From NCBI GenBank assembly GCA_000473305.1, contig CP006772.1, forward strand, positions 806,001-870,000: a stretch of DNA of 64,000 nucleotides, given 5' to 3'. Position 1 is the first letter of the stretch, and each line of letters starts with the position of its first letter. Source of the stretch: Bacteroidales bacterium CF (lineage in GTDB: Bacteria; Bacteroidota; Bacteroidia; Bacteroidales; UBA932). Below, in pieces: positions 1-8,793 of the stretch. The notes beneath the pieces are model-generated. The model saw nothing but the letters and a program-made list of their open reading frames with translations. It was not told the DNA's origin and searched no databases. Both the position numbers and the translations under genes were made by a program.

Positions 1-419
1 GAAAGCTCTTCGATCTTTTCAATATCCCGGGAGGTAATCTGAATTGACTGAGTCAGTTTATACCCTGTAAAATCTTCGCCCATATATTCTCCTGATGCAG
101 AGTACTTTCTTTTTACCTGCTCGTTTATCTCTATTGCGCTGAATACTATGTCTTTCTTTTCAATGCCGTTCTTTTTAAGGTACTCTCCGATAAGTTCCTT
201 GTCCTTGTTTAGTTCGTATGATGCACTCTTAAGGTCCACTCTTACTTTTGAGAAATATCCCTCCCATACAATCAGGTCTGAGGTAAAGTTTTTCTCACTC
301 AAGCCTGTAACGGTAATTTGTCTCTCTGCCTGACTCCTTTTTACATAGGCATTACCCAGGACAATCGCGGCAATCACTGTTGCAGCGGAAATCAGGATGT
401 ATTTGTAGCTGTTATTCAT
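1..419 (-). CDS. SIMPL (DUF541) domain protein, 3' part cut by window edge
   Basis: The reverse strand reads open from an ATG at 419 to the window edge, giving about 139 residues with no stop, so the C-terminus lies outside. The N-terminus has a short charged start, then a hydrophobic segment at about residues 7-22 that could be a signal peptide or membrane anchor. It is followed by QITVTGLSEKNFTSD, a pattern typical of the SIMPL/DUF541 family of periplasmic or outer-membrane proteins of poorly defined function. It lies 13 bp downstream of the glycerol dehydrogenase gene on the same strand and probably shares its transcript. Family assignment is from pattern recognition; the cellular role is not known. 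Confidence 0.8.
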   Translation of the reverse strand, partial: MNNSYKYILISAATVIAAIVLGNAYVKRSQAERQITVTGLSEKNFTSDLIVWEGYFSKVRVDLKSASYELNKDKELIGEYLKKNGIEKKDIVFSAIEINEQVKRKYSASGEYMGEDFTGYKLTQSIQITSRDIEKIEEL

Positions 420-432
420 ATATTTTGGATTA

Positions 433-1530
433 TTATTGTTTTTTTCTCATTCTGCCTGTAGCATCTGCGGCAATCATTGCCGCAATGATACTTTCCGGTT
501 CAATACTGCAGGCCTCATGGTGTATGCTCTCTTCCGGCCTGCAAGTTGCAACAGCAACTTTCATAAGGTCATCATAACCTACATTTTTTATGTTTAACTC
601 TCTGAAGGTAGTAGGAAGTCCTACACTTTCGCAGAATTGATATACAGTTTCGTTCTCACATGGATCATTGTCAGTAAGGTGCAGAGATGTCAACACTCCG
701 AAAGCAACCTTTTCACCATGATAAAGACCATGAGTCTGTTCCAGGGCAGTCAGGCCATTGTGTATTGCATGAGCTGCACCAAGTCCTGAACTTTCAAAAC
801 CTATGCCGCTCAGTAGTATGTTTGCCTCAACAATATGGTTGAAAGCCGGTGTCACGATATTGTTCTCATTCGCAATCCTGGCAGATATACCATATTTAAG
901 CAGGGTGTCGTAACATAATCTGGCAATGCTCAAACCGGTAAGTGTGCTGTAACCTCCGCAGGCGTTTTCCGAATTAGTACGCTCGCATGATCTTGCCTCG
1001 AACCATGTGGCCAGCGCGTCTCCCATACCAGATACAAGAAAGCGTGAAGGAGCACAAGAGATGATTTTTGTATCGACAAGCACAACCTGTGGGTTCATTT
1101 TCTGATAATAAACATAGTCAAAAACCCCATTCATAGTGTAGACCACTGCACAGCCGCTGCAAGGGGCATCGGTGGATGCAATAGTGGGAACTACAATCAC
1201 CGGTATTCCGTTTTTATCTGCCGAAATTTTTGCGGTGTCAATTGTTTTTCCGCCACCCATACCGACAATTACATCAATCTTTTCATTCTGAATCAGAGAG
1301 CAGACTCTCTCTATCTCCTTTTCGGAGCACTCGCCGTTAAATTCACATATAACGAGTGACTCTTTCAATTCCTCTCTTACACTATACCTTGGTAGTATGC
1401 TCTTCACTACTGTCGATGAAGCAAGGATAAGGCTTTTTGTGCCCAGTAATCTTATTAGCTCAGGTAATTGTGCCACTGCACCTTCTGCCTGTATGTACTT
1501 ACCCGGAAAAACTGCTTTAAATGGTTTCAT
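433..1530 (-). CDS. gldA: Glycerol dehydrogenase (iron-containing alcohol dehydrogenase family)
   Basis: A protein of 365 residues, close to the 367 of E. coli GldA. It would oxidise glycerol to dihydroxyacetone with NAD+ in the cytoplasm. Visible features are the N-terminal FPGKYIQ, the nucleotide-binding GMGGGKTIDTAK (about 90-101), PTIASTDAPCS (115-125), and three likely metal ligands Asp171 (GMGDALATWFEAR), His254 (AAHAIHNGL) and His271 (HGLYHGEK). The reading frame is open to 1554. I chose the ATG at 1530 because it overlaps the stop of the upstream antiporter gene as ATGA and begins at the family's normal N-terminus. The overlap suggests translational coupling with the antiporter. Confidence 0.93.
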   Translation of the reverse strand: MKPFKAVFPGKYIQAEGAVAQLPELIRLLGTKSLILASSTVVKSILPRYSVREELKESLVICEFNGECSEKEIERVCSLIQNEKIDVIVGMGGGKTIDTAKISADKNGIPVIVVPTIASTDAPCSGCAVVYTMNGVFDYVYYQKMNPQVVLVDTKIISCAPSRFLVSGMGDALATWFEARSCERTNSENACGGYSTLTGLSIARLCYDTLLKYGISARIANENNIVTPAFNHIVEANILLSGIGFESSGLGAAHAIHNGLTALEQTHGLYHGEKVAFGVLTSLHLTDNDPCENETVYQFCESVGLPTTFRELNIKNVGYDDLMKVAVATCRPEESIHHEACSIEPESIIAAMIAADATGRMRKKQ

Positions 1531-2999
1531 AGTTGTTGCTTTATGTTTACACAATCAAAAACGTAATTGAGTGAATCCCTGTTTTCCGCCAGCAGGAACA
1601 GTCTGTCTCCCTTCTCCAGTTTTGTCGCTCCTGTCGGAATAAAATACTTGCCGTCTCTCTCTATCGTAGATATTACAATGGTTGTGGGCCACCCAAGCTG
1701 TACTATTTTTTTACCGGCTGCAGGACACCCCTCTTTAACTATCACCTCTGTCAGGAGAGACTTGGGACTCTCTGTAAATTCTATATCGCTTTTATTTCTC
1801 TGTTTGAGATTGACCGGAAGTGTAAGGTGAAGCCAACGTGCAACTTTTGCCAGAGAGGTTCCTTGAATGACAACAGATGTCAAGGAAACGAAGAAAACTA
1901 TATTGAAAATGGTTCCTGCTTTCTCTGCTCCGGCCAGCAGGGGGTATGTGGCGAATACAATCGGGACTGCACCCCTCAAACCTCCCCAGGATAGAAAAAG
2001 TTTTACACGGCTGGTTATCCTGAAAGGCATCAGAGAAAGGAAAATACTGAGAGGCCTTGCTACAAGTATAAGGAATCCGGCTACTAGCATACCTATACCC
2101 ATTACTTCCAAAAGTTGACTAGGAAGCACTAATAGTCCCAGCGTGAGAAACAGGATTATCTGCATCAACCAGGCAAAACTGTCAAAGGATTTTAGAATCT
2201 TCTTTTTGTGAATAACATCATGATTCCCGATATAGATGGCACAGATATATACTGCAAGAAACCCGTTTCCCTTAAGAAAATCTGTGAGAGAGAAGCTGAA
2301 GAACATGATCGCAATTACCAATGCTATATAGAGACCTTCATAGTCAAATCGTATCCTGTTGATTACTATTGTTCCGGCCATGCCTATAATCAAGCCCAAG
2401 GCGCCTCCCAAAATAAGATCCTTTGAAAAAAGGGTTATTATCTCTGCAGCAGATGAATTCTGGTGCATCACCAATCCTGTACATATCAGGGTCATAACAT
2501 AAGCCATAGGATCATTGCTCCCGCTTTCAAGCTCCAGTATAGATCTTATGTTCCCTTTCAAAGCAAGATTTTTAGATCTCAATATAGAGAATACGGAGGC
2601 AGAATCTGTCGAGGAGACAATGGAACCGAGCAGAAGTGCTTCTATAAGTGTAAAGTCTGTTATCAACCATACAAAAAGAGCCACAGAAAAAGCTGTAATC
2701 AATACCCCTGCAGTGGAGAGGAGCACTCCCTGCCACAAGACCGGTTTTACATGCCCCCAATCTGTATCCAGACCACCAGAAAAGAGTATGCAGCACAAGG
2801 CTATAACTCCTATGAACTGTGTCGTTTTAGGATTACTGAAAAGTATCCCACCTATACCCTCTGAGCCGGCCAGCATACCAACCGAAATGAAAAGTATAAT
2901 AACAGGAACTCCAAATCTGCTGGATGTTTTTCCGGCAAAAAGAGATATGAAAAGTAAAATTGATCCTACCAGAAGTATGTTATGATAAGTGAGATCCAT
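1527..2999 (-). CDS. nhaP2: K+/H+ antiporter, NhaP2/CvrA-like
   Basis: A 490-residue integral membrane protein of the CPA1 cation/proton antiporter family. About 12 hydrophobic segments fill the first 390 residues, including the family-typical SSTDSASVFSILRSK and LFLSWGGLRGAVPIVFA stretches. The last 90 residues form a soluble TrkA-C (RCK-C) domain (EGCPAAGKKIVQLGWP, then TKLEKGDRLFLLAEN), as in NhaP2/CvrA proteins. The expected role is potassium-proton exchange and cell-volume or pH homeostasis. It is the first gene of an apparent operon with gldA and the SIMPL protein. Confidence 0.9.
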   Translation of the reverse strand: MDLTYHNILLVGSILLFISLFAGKTSSRFGVPVIILFISVGMLAGSEGIGGILFSNPKTTQFIGVIALCCILFSGGLDTDWGHVKPVLWQGVLLSTAGVLITAFSVALFVWLITDFTLIEALLLGSIVSSTDSASVFSILRSKNLALKGNIRSILELESGSNDPMAYVMTLICTGLVMHQNSSAAEIITLFSKDLILGGALGLIIGMAGTIVINRIRFDYEGLYIALVIAIMFFSFSLTDFLKGNGFLAVYICAIYIGNHDVIHKKKILKSFDSFAWLMQIILFLTLGLLVLPSQLLEVMGIGMLVAGFLILVARPLSIFLSLMPFRITSRVKLFLSWGGLRGAVPIVFATYPLLAGAEKAGTIFNIVFFVSLTSVVIQGTSLAKVARWLHLTLPVNLKQRNKSDIEFTESPKSLLTEVIVKEGCPAAGKKIVQLGWPTTIVISTIERDGKYFIPTGATKLEKGDRLFLLAENRDSLNYVFDCVNIKQQL

Positions 3000-3082
3000 T
3001 CTGTATAATAATAAATCACTTAAAGATAATTACAAATTTTGTAATAAATAACTATCTTGTAAATCTAAAAATACCTATTGAT

Positions 3083-4513
3083 ATGAGACCTGTAACAGAA
3101 AACACAGACAGAAAACCTGCAGTTGCAGGACTGTTTTATCCCGCAGAAATTGAAAAGTTGCAGGAGGAGGTGGAACGGTTGTTCAAAACGGCTATACCAT
3201 ATAAAGGAGACCACGTAAGGGCGATAATTGCACCCCATGCCGGATATCAGTTTTCCGGAGGTGTAGCTGCCTCTGCTTACAATCAGATAAATGGAGATAC
3301 GCGCTATAAGCGAGTTTTCATAATTGCATCATCTCATCACCATAAGTTCAGGGGGGCATCCGTCTGGTGTGATGGTGATTATATTATGCCGTACGGAAAG
3401 GAGAGGGTTGATAAGGCTTTCTGTAAGATGCTCGTCGGAAATTTCCCTGACGTCTTCACTTCAGACCAGACTCCTCACTTAGAGGAGCACGGTATTGAGA
3501 CTCAATTGCCGTTTCTGCACCATGTCATGAAGAGCAGATATTCTATTGTTCCTATTATTATCGGTACTGACGATCCATATATCTGCCGTGAGATTGCAAA
3601 AGTGCTGACTCCCTATTTCTCGCCGGAGAATCTCTTTATTGTCAGCTCTGACTTCTCTCACTATCCGGGATATGATGATGCGGTGGAGAATGACAGGAAA
3701 ACAATGGAATCAATCGTATCCGGCAATCCGGAAAGATTGTTGAGGAGACTCCGAAAAAATGAAGAGGAGGGCATCCCAAATCTAGTGACAGGTTTGTGTG
3801 GATGGACTTCTGTTTTGATACTGCTTGAGATTTCAAAAAATGATGAATCTGTCAGATATTATCCGGTAGAGTACAAGAATTCAGGAGACGAGCCTTTGTA
3901 CGGAGATCATGAGAAGGTTGTCGGTTACTGGGGTATAAAAATTGTCCAGGACAGTACGGAAGGAGATGGATTTGAACTAACTGAAGATGATAAACAGACT
4001 CTTCTGGGCATAGCAAGAAAATCCATTGAGGCTGCCGTAAATCATAATAAACTTCTATTCAGGGATAACCGGGATTTGTCAGAAAATCTGCAGGCTCAGT
4101 GTGGCCTTTTTGTCACTTTACATAAAAATGGAGAGCTTAGAGGCTGTCTTGGCCGTATGAAGGGTGATATGCCTTTGTGGAAGCTTGTACAGGAGATGGC
4201 ATCTATCGTACCGGAGCATGATTACAGGTTTGATCCTGTCTCTCCTGATGAGTTGGACGAGATTGAAATCGAGATTTCTGTCCTTTCACCTTTGAGGAGG
4301 ATTCATGACATATCAGAAATAAAGCTTGGTGTTCATGGAATATATATAGTGAAGGCCGGAGCTTCCGGGGTTTTCCTGCCTCAGGTGGCAACAGAGACAG
4401 GATGGAGTGTTGATGAGTTCCTCGGTTATTGCTCTCGTGATAAGGCGGGAATAGGATGGGAGGGGTGGAGAGATGCCGAGGTATATGTGTTTACGGCATC
4501 AGTTTTCAAATAG
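3083..4513 (+). CDS. AmmeMemoRadiSam proteins B and A fused (Memo + AMMECR1)
   Basis: This 476-residue protein carries two domains that are separate genes in many organisms. Residues 1 to about 290 are a Memo-like domain (KPAVAGLFYP at the N-terminus, AIIAPHAGYQFSGG with His52, SSDFSHYPGYDD), related in fold to class III extradiol dioxygenases. Residues about 300-476 are an AMMECR1 domain with the signature ELRGCLGRM near residue 352. Its 3' end faces the radical SAM partner, with only 2 bp between the two stops. Co-occurrence of the three modules defines the AmmeMemoRadiSam system, whose chemistry remains poorly defined. A cytoplasmic location is inferred because no export signal is seen. 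Confidence 0.92.
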   Translation: MRPVTENTDRKPAVAGLFYPAEIEKLQEEVERLFKTAIPYKGDHVRAIIAPHAGYQFSGGVAASAYNQINGDTRYKRVFIIASSHHHKFRGASVWCDGDYIMPYGKERVDKAFCKMLVGNFPDVFTSDQTPHLEEHGIETQLPFLHHVMKSRYSIVPIIIGTDDPYICREIAKVLTPYFSPENLFIVSSDFSHYPGYDDAVENDRKTMESIVSGNPERLLRRLRKNEEEGIPNLVTGLCGWTSVLILLEISKNDESVRYYPVEYKNSGDEPLYGDHEKVVGYWGIKIVQDSTEGDGFELTEDDKQTLLGIARKSIEAAVNHNKLLFRDNRDLSENLQAQCGLFVTLHKNGELRGCLGRMKGDMPLWKLVQEMASIVPEHDYRFDPVSPDELDEIEIEISVLSPLRRIHDISEIKLGVHGIYIVKAGASGVFLPQVATETGWSVDEFLGYCSRDKAGIGWEGWRDAEVYVFTASVFK

Positions 4514-4515
4514 AA

Positions 4516-5568
4516 CTATTTCCAGACACCGGGAATCTTTTCATTGCAAGATGGGCAGATGCCGTTGGAGCCGATGTCGCTTCTTACTATATATCCGTCA
4601 CGTCGTATCAGACATGTTCCACATACCGGACACGATGTGTTCCCGGAATCAGGAGTATGTATGTTGCCAAGATAGACATATTTTAATCCACACTTAAGAG
4701 CCATATTTTTTGCTTCGTACATAGTCTTTTCGGGCGTGGACGCGGTATCGGCAAGCTTGTAATTTGGGAAAAACCGGCTGAAATGAATGGGCGTGCTGCT
4801 GAATCCATTGTCAAACAGCCATTCGCACATCCTCTTAATAGTTTGCAAATCATCAGACCAGCCAGGTATTATAAGGTTGGCTATCTCAAGCCATATTCCC
4901 CTGTCTCTTAAGACTCCGAGACTTTTGAGAACAGGCTTCATTGATCCGCCTGTAAGCTTTTTGCAAAGAGCATCGTCAAAGCATTTAAGATCAATATTGG
5001 CGGCATCCAGCCAGTTGCATAGTTCCAGAAGCGGTTCTCTTTCTATAAACCCGTTGGATACCATTACAGTATGAATACCGGTACTCCTTGCAATGCGAAA
5101 TGTATCGAGCATATATTCAAAGTAAACGGTTGGCTCACTGTATGTAAATGCTATGCTTTTGCTTTTGATCCGGATAGCCTCCTCTATCACCTCTTCAGGC
5201 ATAAGGGTGTATCTCTCCTCTCTGTCCGGGATGTTTTGGGAAATAGTCCAGTTCTGGCAATTCAGGCATCTCAGATTACAACCCTCAATGGCAAGTGAAA
5301 GGATGTCAGTCCCCGGAAGAAAATGATAGAGAGGTTTCTTCTCCATAGGGTCTACCGATATTGAACATGGATTGGCATATGCTATTGATATCAACTCCCC
5401 GTCCATGTTTATCCTTACCCTGCAAATCCCGCTCTGCCCGTCATCCAACTGGCATTTATGAGGGCAAAGGAGGCATCCTGCTCTGCCCCCGGCTTTAGTT
5501 TGTTGATATTTTGCAGTAATTTCCATCTTCGGCAGTAAATTTAACATCTTTTTTGTGCTTTTTGTCAT
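4516..5568 (-). CDS. amrS: AmmeMemoRadiSam system radical SAM enzyme
   Basis: A radical SAM protein of 350 residues from the ATG at 5568. The cluster motif CxxxCxxC is EGCNLRCLNCQNW (Cys97, Cys101, Cys104). An N-terminal four-cysteine region has the family pattern CLLCPHKCQLDDGQSGICRVR split over residues 32-52, and a C-terminal zinc-ribbon-like CPVCGTC...CPSC follows. The frame is open to 5703, but those extra 45 residues run into the divergent PurF-like gene and are unlike the family. A start at 5547 is also possible. It is convergent with the Memo-AMMECR1 fusion, so the complete three-part system is present. The substrate is unknown. Confidence 0.9.
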   Translation of the reverse strand: MTKSTKKMLNLLPKMEITAKYQQTKAGGRAGCLLCPHKCQLDDGQSGICRVRINMDGELISIAYANPCSISVDPMEKKPLYHFLPGTDILSLAIEGCNLRCLNCQNWTISQNIPDREERYTLMPEEVIEEAIRIKSKSIAFTYSEPTVYFEYMLDTFRIARSTGIHTVMVSNGFIEREPLLELCNWLDAANIDLKCFDDALCKKLTGGSMKPVLKSLGVLRDRGIWLEIANLIIPGWSDDLQTIKRMCEWLFDNGFSSTPIHFSRFFPNYKLADTASTPEKTMYEAKNMALKCGLKYVYLGNIHTPDSGNTSCPVCGTCLIRRDGYIVRSDIGSNGICPSCNEKIPGVWK

Positions 5569-5583
5569 TTTCGGGTACATTTG
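5552..5583 (+). promoter_or_regulatory. Bacteroidota promoter for the PurF-like gene
   Basis: TTTG at 5552-5555, a 20-bp spacer and TACATTTG at 5576-5583 match the Bacteroidota primary sigma factor consensus (TTTG, 19-21 bp, TAnnTTTG). Transcription should start near 5589, about 27 bp before the ATG at 5616. The element overlaps the 5' end of the divergent radical SAM gene. Confidence 0.75.
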
Positions 5584-5615
5584 CGGCTTAATCCAAAATC
5601 TAAAATAAGAGATCA

Positions 5616-7025
5616 ATGAGTGGCTTTTTTGGAAGTGTATCCAAAACCGATTGTGTCGGTGATGTATTCTATGGGACAGACTACCATTCCCATTTGGGAA
5701 CAAAGAGGGCAGGCCTTGCCTATTTCAATAAACAGAAAGGCTTTCAGAGGGCAATACATAGCCTTGAGGACGGCTATTTCAGAAACAAATTCGAGAATGA
5801 TATCAAGAACTTCTCGGGTAACAGCGGAATAGGAGTAATAAGTGATACTGAGGCGCAACCGATAGTGGTGAATTCTCACATGGGGAGATTTGCTGTGGCA
5901 ACTGTCAGTAAAATTGTTAATGCAGAGGAGATAGAGCGCTACTTCCTCGAGAAGCATCACACATTCTCAGAGACAAGCCAGGGAACAGTCAATCCTACGG
6001 AGATGATAGCCATGTTGATAGCTGAGGGGAAAGATTTTATTTCAGGTATAGAGAATGTATCTGAGAGGATCAAAGGTTCGTGCTCAATGCTGATTCTTAC
6101 TGAAAATGGAATTATTGCTTCCAGAGACAAGCTTGGAAGAACTCCGGTGATTATTGGAAAAAAAGATGGCGCATATGCCGTGACCTTCGAGACATGTGCT
6201 TTTTCCAACCTAGATTATGAGATTGAGAAATATCTGGGACCGGGAGAGGTTGTTATGGTAACTGCCGATGGATATGAGCAATTGCGCAAGCCTAATGAAA
6301 AGATGCAGATTTGTTCTTTCTTGTGGGTCTATTACGGTTATCCGCCTTCATACTATGAGGGAATAAATGTAGATGAATGCAGGTATAAGTGCGGTGCTGC
6401 CCTTGCAAAAAGAGATAACCTTAAGGCTGATTTTGTTGCCGGAATACCGGACTCGGGAGTGGGCCATGCAATGGGATACAGCCATGCAACAGGAATTCCT
6501 CTTAAAAGGCCGTATTCAAAATATACACCTACATGGCCGCGCAGTTTTATGCCTCAGAGCCAGAATATGAGGGAGCTGGTTGCAAAGATGAAGCTGATTC
6601 CAAATAAGGCAATTATTGAGGGGCACAGTGGCGTTTTTCTGGATGACTCTATTGTTAGAGGAACACAATTGAAAGACAATGTCAGCGATTTGCATCATGC
6701 CGGGATCAAAGAGGTAAATATGCGTATTGCATGTCCCCCTTTGACATATCCGTGTGAATTTGTGAATTTCAGTCGCTCACGTTCGAGTCTTGATCTTGCC
6801 ACTCATAAGGCAATCAAGAAATTGGAGGGAAGTACCGATAATGTCGATTTTAAAGAGTACTCGGATTGCAATAGTGAGAAATACAAGGCAATGGTCGAGG
6901 AGATAAGAAAGACACTTGGACTCACAACTCTGACCTTCCAGAGACTGGATGATCTGGTGGAGGCTATCGGGCTTTCAAAGGAGAAACTATGTACTCATTG
7001 CTGGGATGGGTCAAGCTATTTTTAA
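5616..7025 (+). CDS. Amidophosphoribosyltransferase (PurF)-like protein with Ser instead of catalytic Cys
   Basis: A 469-residue protein with the PurF architecture: an N-terminal class-II glutamine amidotransferase domain (about 1-230) and a C-terminal phosphoribosyltransferase domain. The latter carries the PRPP loop LDDSIVRGTQ near residues 343-352, plus IPDSGVGHAMGY, KYTPTWPRSF and the C-terminal cysteines CTHC. It begins MSGFFG, whereas active enzymes begin MCG with the catalytic cysteine at position 2. The glutaminase activity is therefore expected to be lost or changed, and the protein may use free ammonia or do something else. It is followed by gltX 39 bp downstream and is probably transcribed from its own strong promoter. 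Confidence 0.85.
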   Translation: MSGFFGSVSKTDCVGDVFYGTDYHSHLGTKRAGLAYFNKQKGFQRAIHSLEDGYFRNKFENDIKNFSGNSGIGVISDTEAQPIVVNSHMGRFAVATVSKIVNAEEIERYFLEKHHTFSETSQGTVNPTEMIAMLIAEGKDFISGIENVSERIKGSCSMLILTENGIIASRDKLGRTPVIIGKKDGAYAVTFETCAFSNLDYEIEKYLGPGEVVMVTADGYEQLRKPNEKMQICSFLWVYYGYPPSYYEGINVDECRYKCGAALAKRDNLKADFVAGIPDSGVGHAMGYSHATGIPLKRPYSKYTPTWPRSFMPQSQNMRELVAKMKLIPNKAIIEGHSGVFLDDSIVRGTQLKDNVSDLHHAGIKEVNMRIACPPLTYPCEFVNFSRSRSSLDLATHKAIKKLEGSTDNVDFKEYSDCNSEKYKAMVEEIRKTLGLTTLTFQRLDDLVEAIGLSKEKLCTHCWDGSSYF

Positions 7026-7032
7026 AATTGTT

Positions 7033-7040
7033 TATTTTTG
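7033..7040 (+). promoter_or_regulatory. -7 element for gltX
   Basis: TATTTTTG fits TAnnTTTG and lies 25 bp before the gltX ATG. No convincing TTTG is seen 19-21 bp upstream, so this may be a secondary promoter in addition to readthrough from the PurF-like gene. Confidence 0.45.
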
Positions 7041-7064
7041 CAAATTGAAATATAAGACAGAGAG

Positions 7065-8588
7065 ATGACAAACAAGAGAGTTCGGGTAAGATTTGCACCA
7101 AGTCCAACAGGCCCGTTACATATAGGCGGAGTCAGGACAGCATTGTTCAACTATTTTTTTGCCAGACAGAACGGGGGAGATTTTATTCTCAGAATCGAGG
7201 ATACCGATTCTCAGCGTTTTGTGCCCGGTGCTGAAGAGTATATTAACGAATCACTCAGATGGTGCGGCATTAAGATTGATGAAGGTGTTGCGGAGGGGGG
7301 AAAACATGCACCATACCGCCAGAGTGAACGAAGGGCAATATACAGGCAATATGCAGATCAACTTGTTGCTAACGGTTATGCATACTATGCCTTTGATTCT
7401 GCAGAGTCGCTCGATAACCTGAGAAAAGAGGCTGAGTCAAGAGGAGATGCCTTTACATATAATTTCAAGATAAGAAATAGTATGGAAACCTCTCTGGTTA
7501 TGAGCGAGCAGGAGGTACTGGAGAGAATTGCAAAGGGAGATCAGTGGGTAATCCGTTTCAAGATGCCCGAAAATGAGGAGATTCACATGACAGACCTTAT
7601 CCGTGGAGAGGTAACTGTAAATACTTCAACACTGGACGACAAAGTGCTTTTCAAGAGTTCCGACCTTTTGCCTACATATCATCTGGCCAATGTAACAGAT
7701 GATTACCTGATGGAGATAACCCATGTAATCAGGGGAGAGGAGTGGCTGCCGTCGCTGCCTCTGCATGTAATGCTATACAGGGCTTTCGGTTGGACAGAGA
7801 GTATGCCTCAGTTCGCACACCTTCCTTTATTACTTAAACCTACCGGGAATGGTAAACTGAGCAAGAGAGACGGAGACAAGATGGGATTCCCTGTTTTTCC
7901 GCTTCTCTGGAAATCACAGGATGGAGAGACATCGCGCGGCTACAGGGAGGATGGATACTTTCCTGAAGCTTTTGTAAACCTTCTTGCCCTGCTTGGATGG
8001 AATCCCGGAACCGAACAGGAGCTCTTTTCGATGGATGAACTTATCGAAACATTCTCTTTCGAGAGGGTAAACAAGGCCGGCGCAAGGTTCGACCCGGAGA
8101 AGGCAAAGTGGTTCAATCATCAATATTTGGTTGAGAAGAGTGATGATGAACTCTCGACTCTCTTTATGGACTTCATGAATACAAAAGGTATAGAAGTTAA
8201 CCCCCAAAAAGCCTTGAAGATTGTCTCATTCATGAAAGTCCGTGTAAATTTCATACATGAGATATGGGAAAAGGCTCAATTTCTCTTTGTAAGACCTGAG
8301 TCATATGATGAGGCATCAGTTAAGAAATTCTGGAAAGAGGAGTCACCGGCGATAATGAAGGAGGTTGTTGCTGTTCTTCAAGGCGTTGAAACCTTCAGCT
8401 CGGAAAATGTCGAAAAGAGTCTGGAATCATTTATTGCTGAGAAGGGCTATGGTATGGGAAAGGTTATGAACGCACTGAGACTTGGTCTGCTGGGTATTTC
8501 TAATGGTCCCGGTGTGGCTGATGTCTGTGAGGTTGTAGGTAAACAGGAGACAATTGCAAGGATTGAGAATGTAATCTCTAAACTATAA
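7065..8588 (+). CDS. gltX: Glutamyl-tRNA synthetase
   Basis: A class I aminoacyl-tRNA synthetase of 507 residues that charges tRNA-Glu with glutamate. The N-terminal catalytic domain shows RFAPSPTGPLHIGGVRTALFN (HIGH-type motif at His19) and FILRIEDTD. The second signature KLSKRDG is near residues 264-270, followed by the helical anticodon-binding region. Length and motifs match bacterial GluRS with no oddities. A tRNA-Glu gene lies 70 bp downstream on the same strand, so enzyme and substrate RNA are neighbours. Confidence 0.97.
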   Translation: MTNKRVRVRFAPSPTGPLHIGGVRTALFNYFFARQNGGDFILRIEDTDSQRFVPGAEEYINESLRWCGIKIDEGVAEGGKHAPYRQSERRAIYRQYADQLVANGYAYYAFDSAESLDNLRKEAESRGDAFTYNFKIRNSMETSLVMSEQEVLERIAKGDQWVIRFKMPENEEIHMTDLIRGEVTVNTSTLDDKVLFKSSDLLPTYHLANVTDDYLMEITHVIRGEEWLPSLPLHVMLYRAFGWTESMPQFAHLPLLLKPTGNGKLSKRDGDKMGFPVFPLLWKSQDGETSRGYREDGYFPEAFVNLLALLGWNPGTEQELFSMDELIETFSFERVNKAGARFDPEKAKWFNHQYLVEKSDDELSTLFMDFMNTKGIEVNPQKALKIVSFMKVRVNFIHEIWEKAQFLFVRPESYDEASVKKFWKEESPAIMKEVVAVLQGVETFSSENVEKSLESFIAEKGYGMGKVMNALRLGLLGISNGPGVADVCEVVGKQETIARIENVISKL

Positions 8589-8608
8589 TGACGTTTTTAA
8601 TCGCGGAT

Positions 8609-8639
8609 TTTGTAAATTAATATAAATATCATATTTTTG
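8609..8639 (+). promoter_or_regulatory. Promoter for tRNA-Glu
   Basis: TTTG at 8609-8612, a 19-bp spacer and TATTTTTG at 8632-8639 form a full Bacteroidota promoter. The predicted start of transcription is near 8645, about 14 bp before the mature tRNA 5' end. Confidence 0.75.
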
Positions 8640-8658
8640 CACCCACAAAACCGGAAAT

Positions 8659-8730
8659 GGCGCATTCTTCTAACGGTTAGGAAGCGGGATTCTCATTCCT
8701 GAAATAGCAGTTCGATTCTGCTATGCGCTA
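8659..8730 (+). tRNA. tRNA-Glu (anticodon CTC)
   Basis: The 72 bases fold as a full cloverleaf. The acceptor arm pairs GGCGCAT with ATGCGCT, with a G-U at the first pair. The D arm pairs TTC with GAA. The anticodon arm CGGGA/TCCTG holds the loop TTCTCAT with anticodon CTC. The T arm AGCAG/CTGCT holds the loop TTCGATT. The discriminator base is A, and the CCA end is not encoded in full. It reads GAG codons. It has its own promoter upstream and a strong terminator directly after. Confidence 0.95.
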
Positions 8731-8731
8731 C

Positions 8732-8770
8732 AAAAAGAGAGGCTACAATAATATGAAGCCTCTCTTTTTT
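8732..8770 (+). terminator. Rho-independent terminator after tRNA-Glu
   Basis: AAAAAGAGAGGCT pairs with AGCCTCTCTTTTT around a loop of about 12 bases. The 3' arm ends in a run of six T. It lies right after the tRNA and before the convergent ferredoxin-like gene. Confidence 0.88.
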
Positions 8771-8793
8771 GCAGGTATTGACCATCGCCATTA

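Noticed and set aside
5569-5703. 45-residue N-terminal extension of the radical SAM frame
   Set aside because: His/Arg-rich and unlike the family; it overlaps the purF-like promoter and coding region.
5613-5960. 115-residue minus-strand frame over the PurF-like gene
   Set aside because: It lies fully inside a well-supported gene and has no family features.
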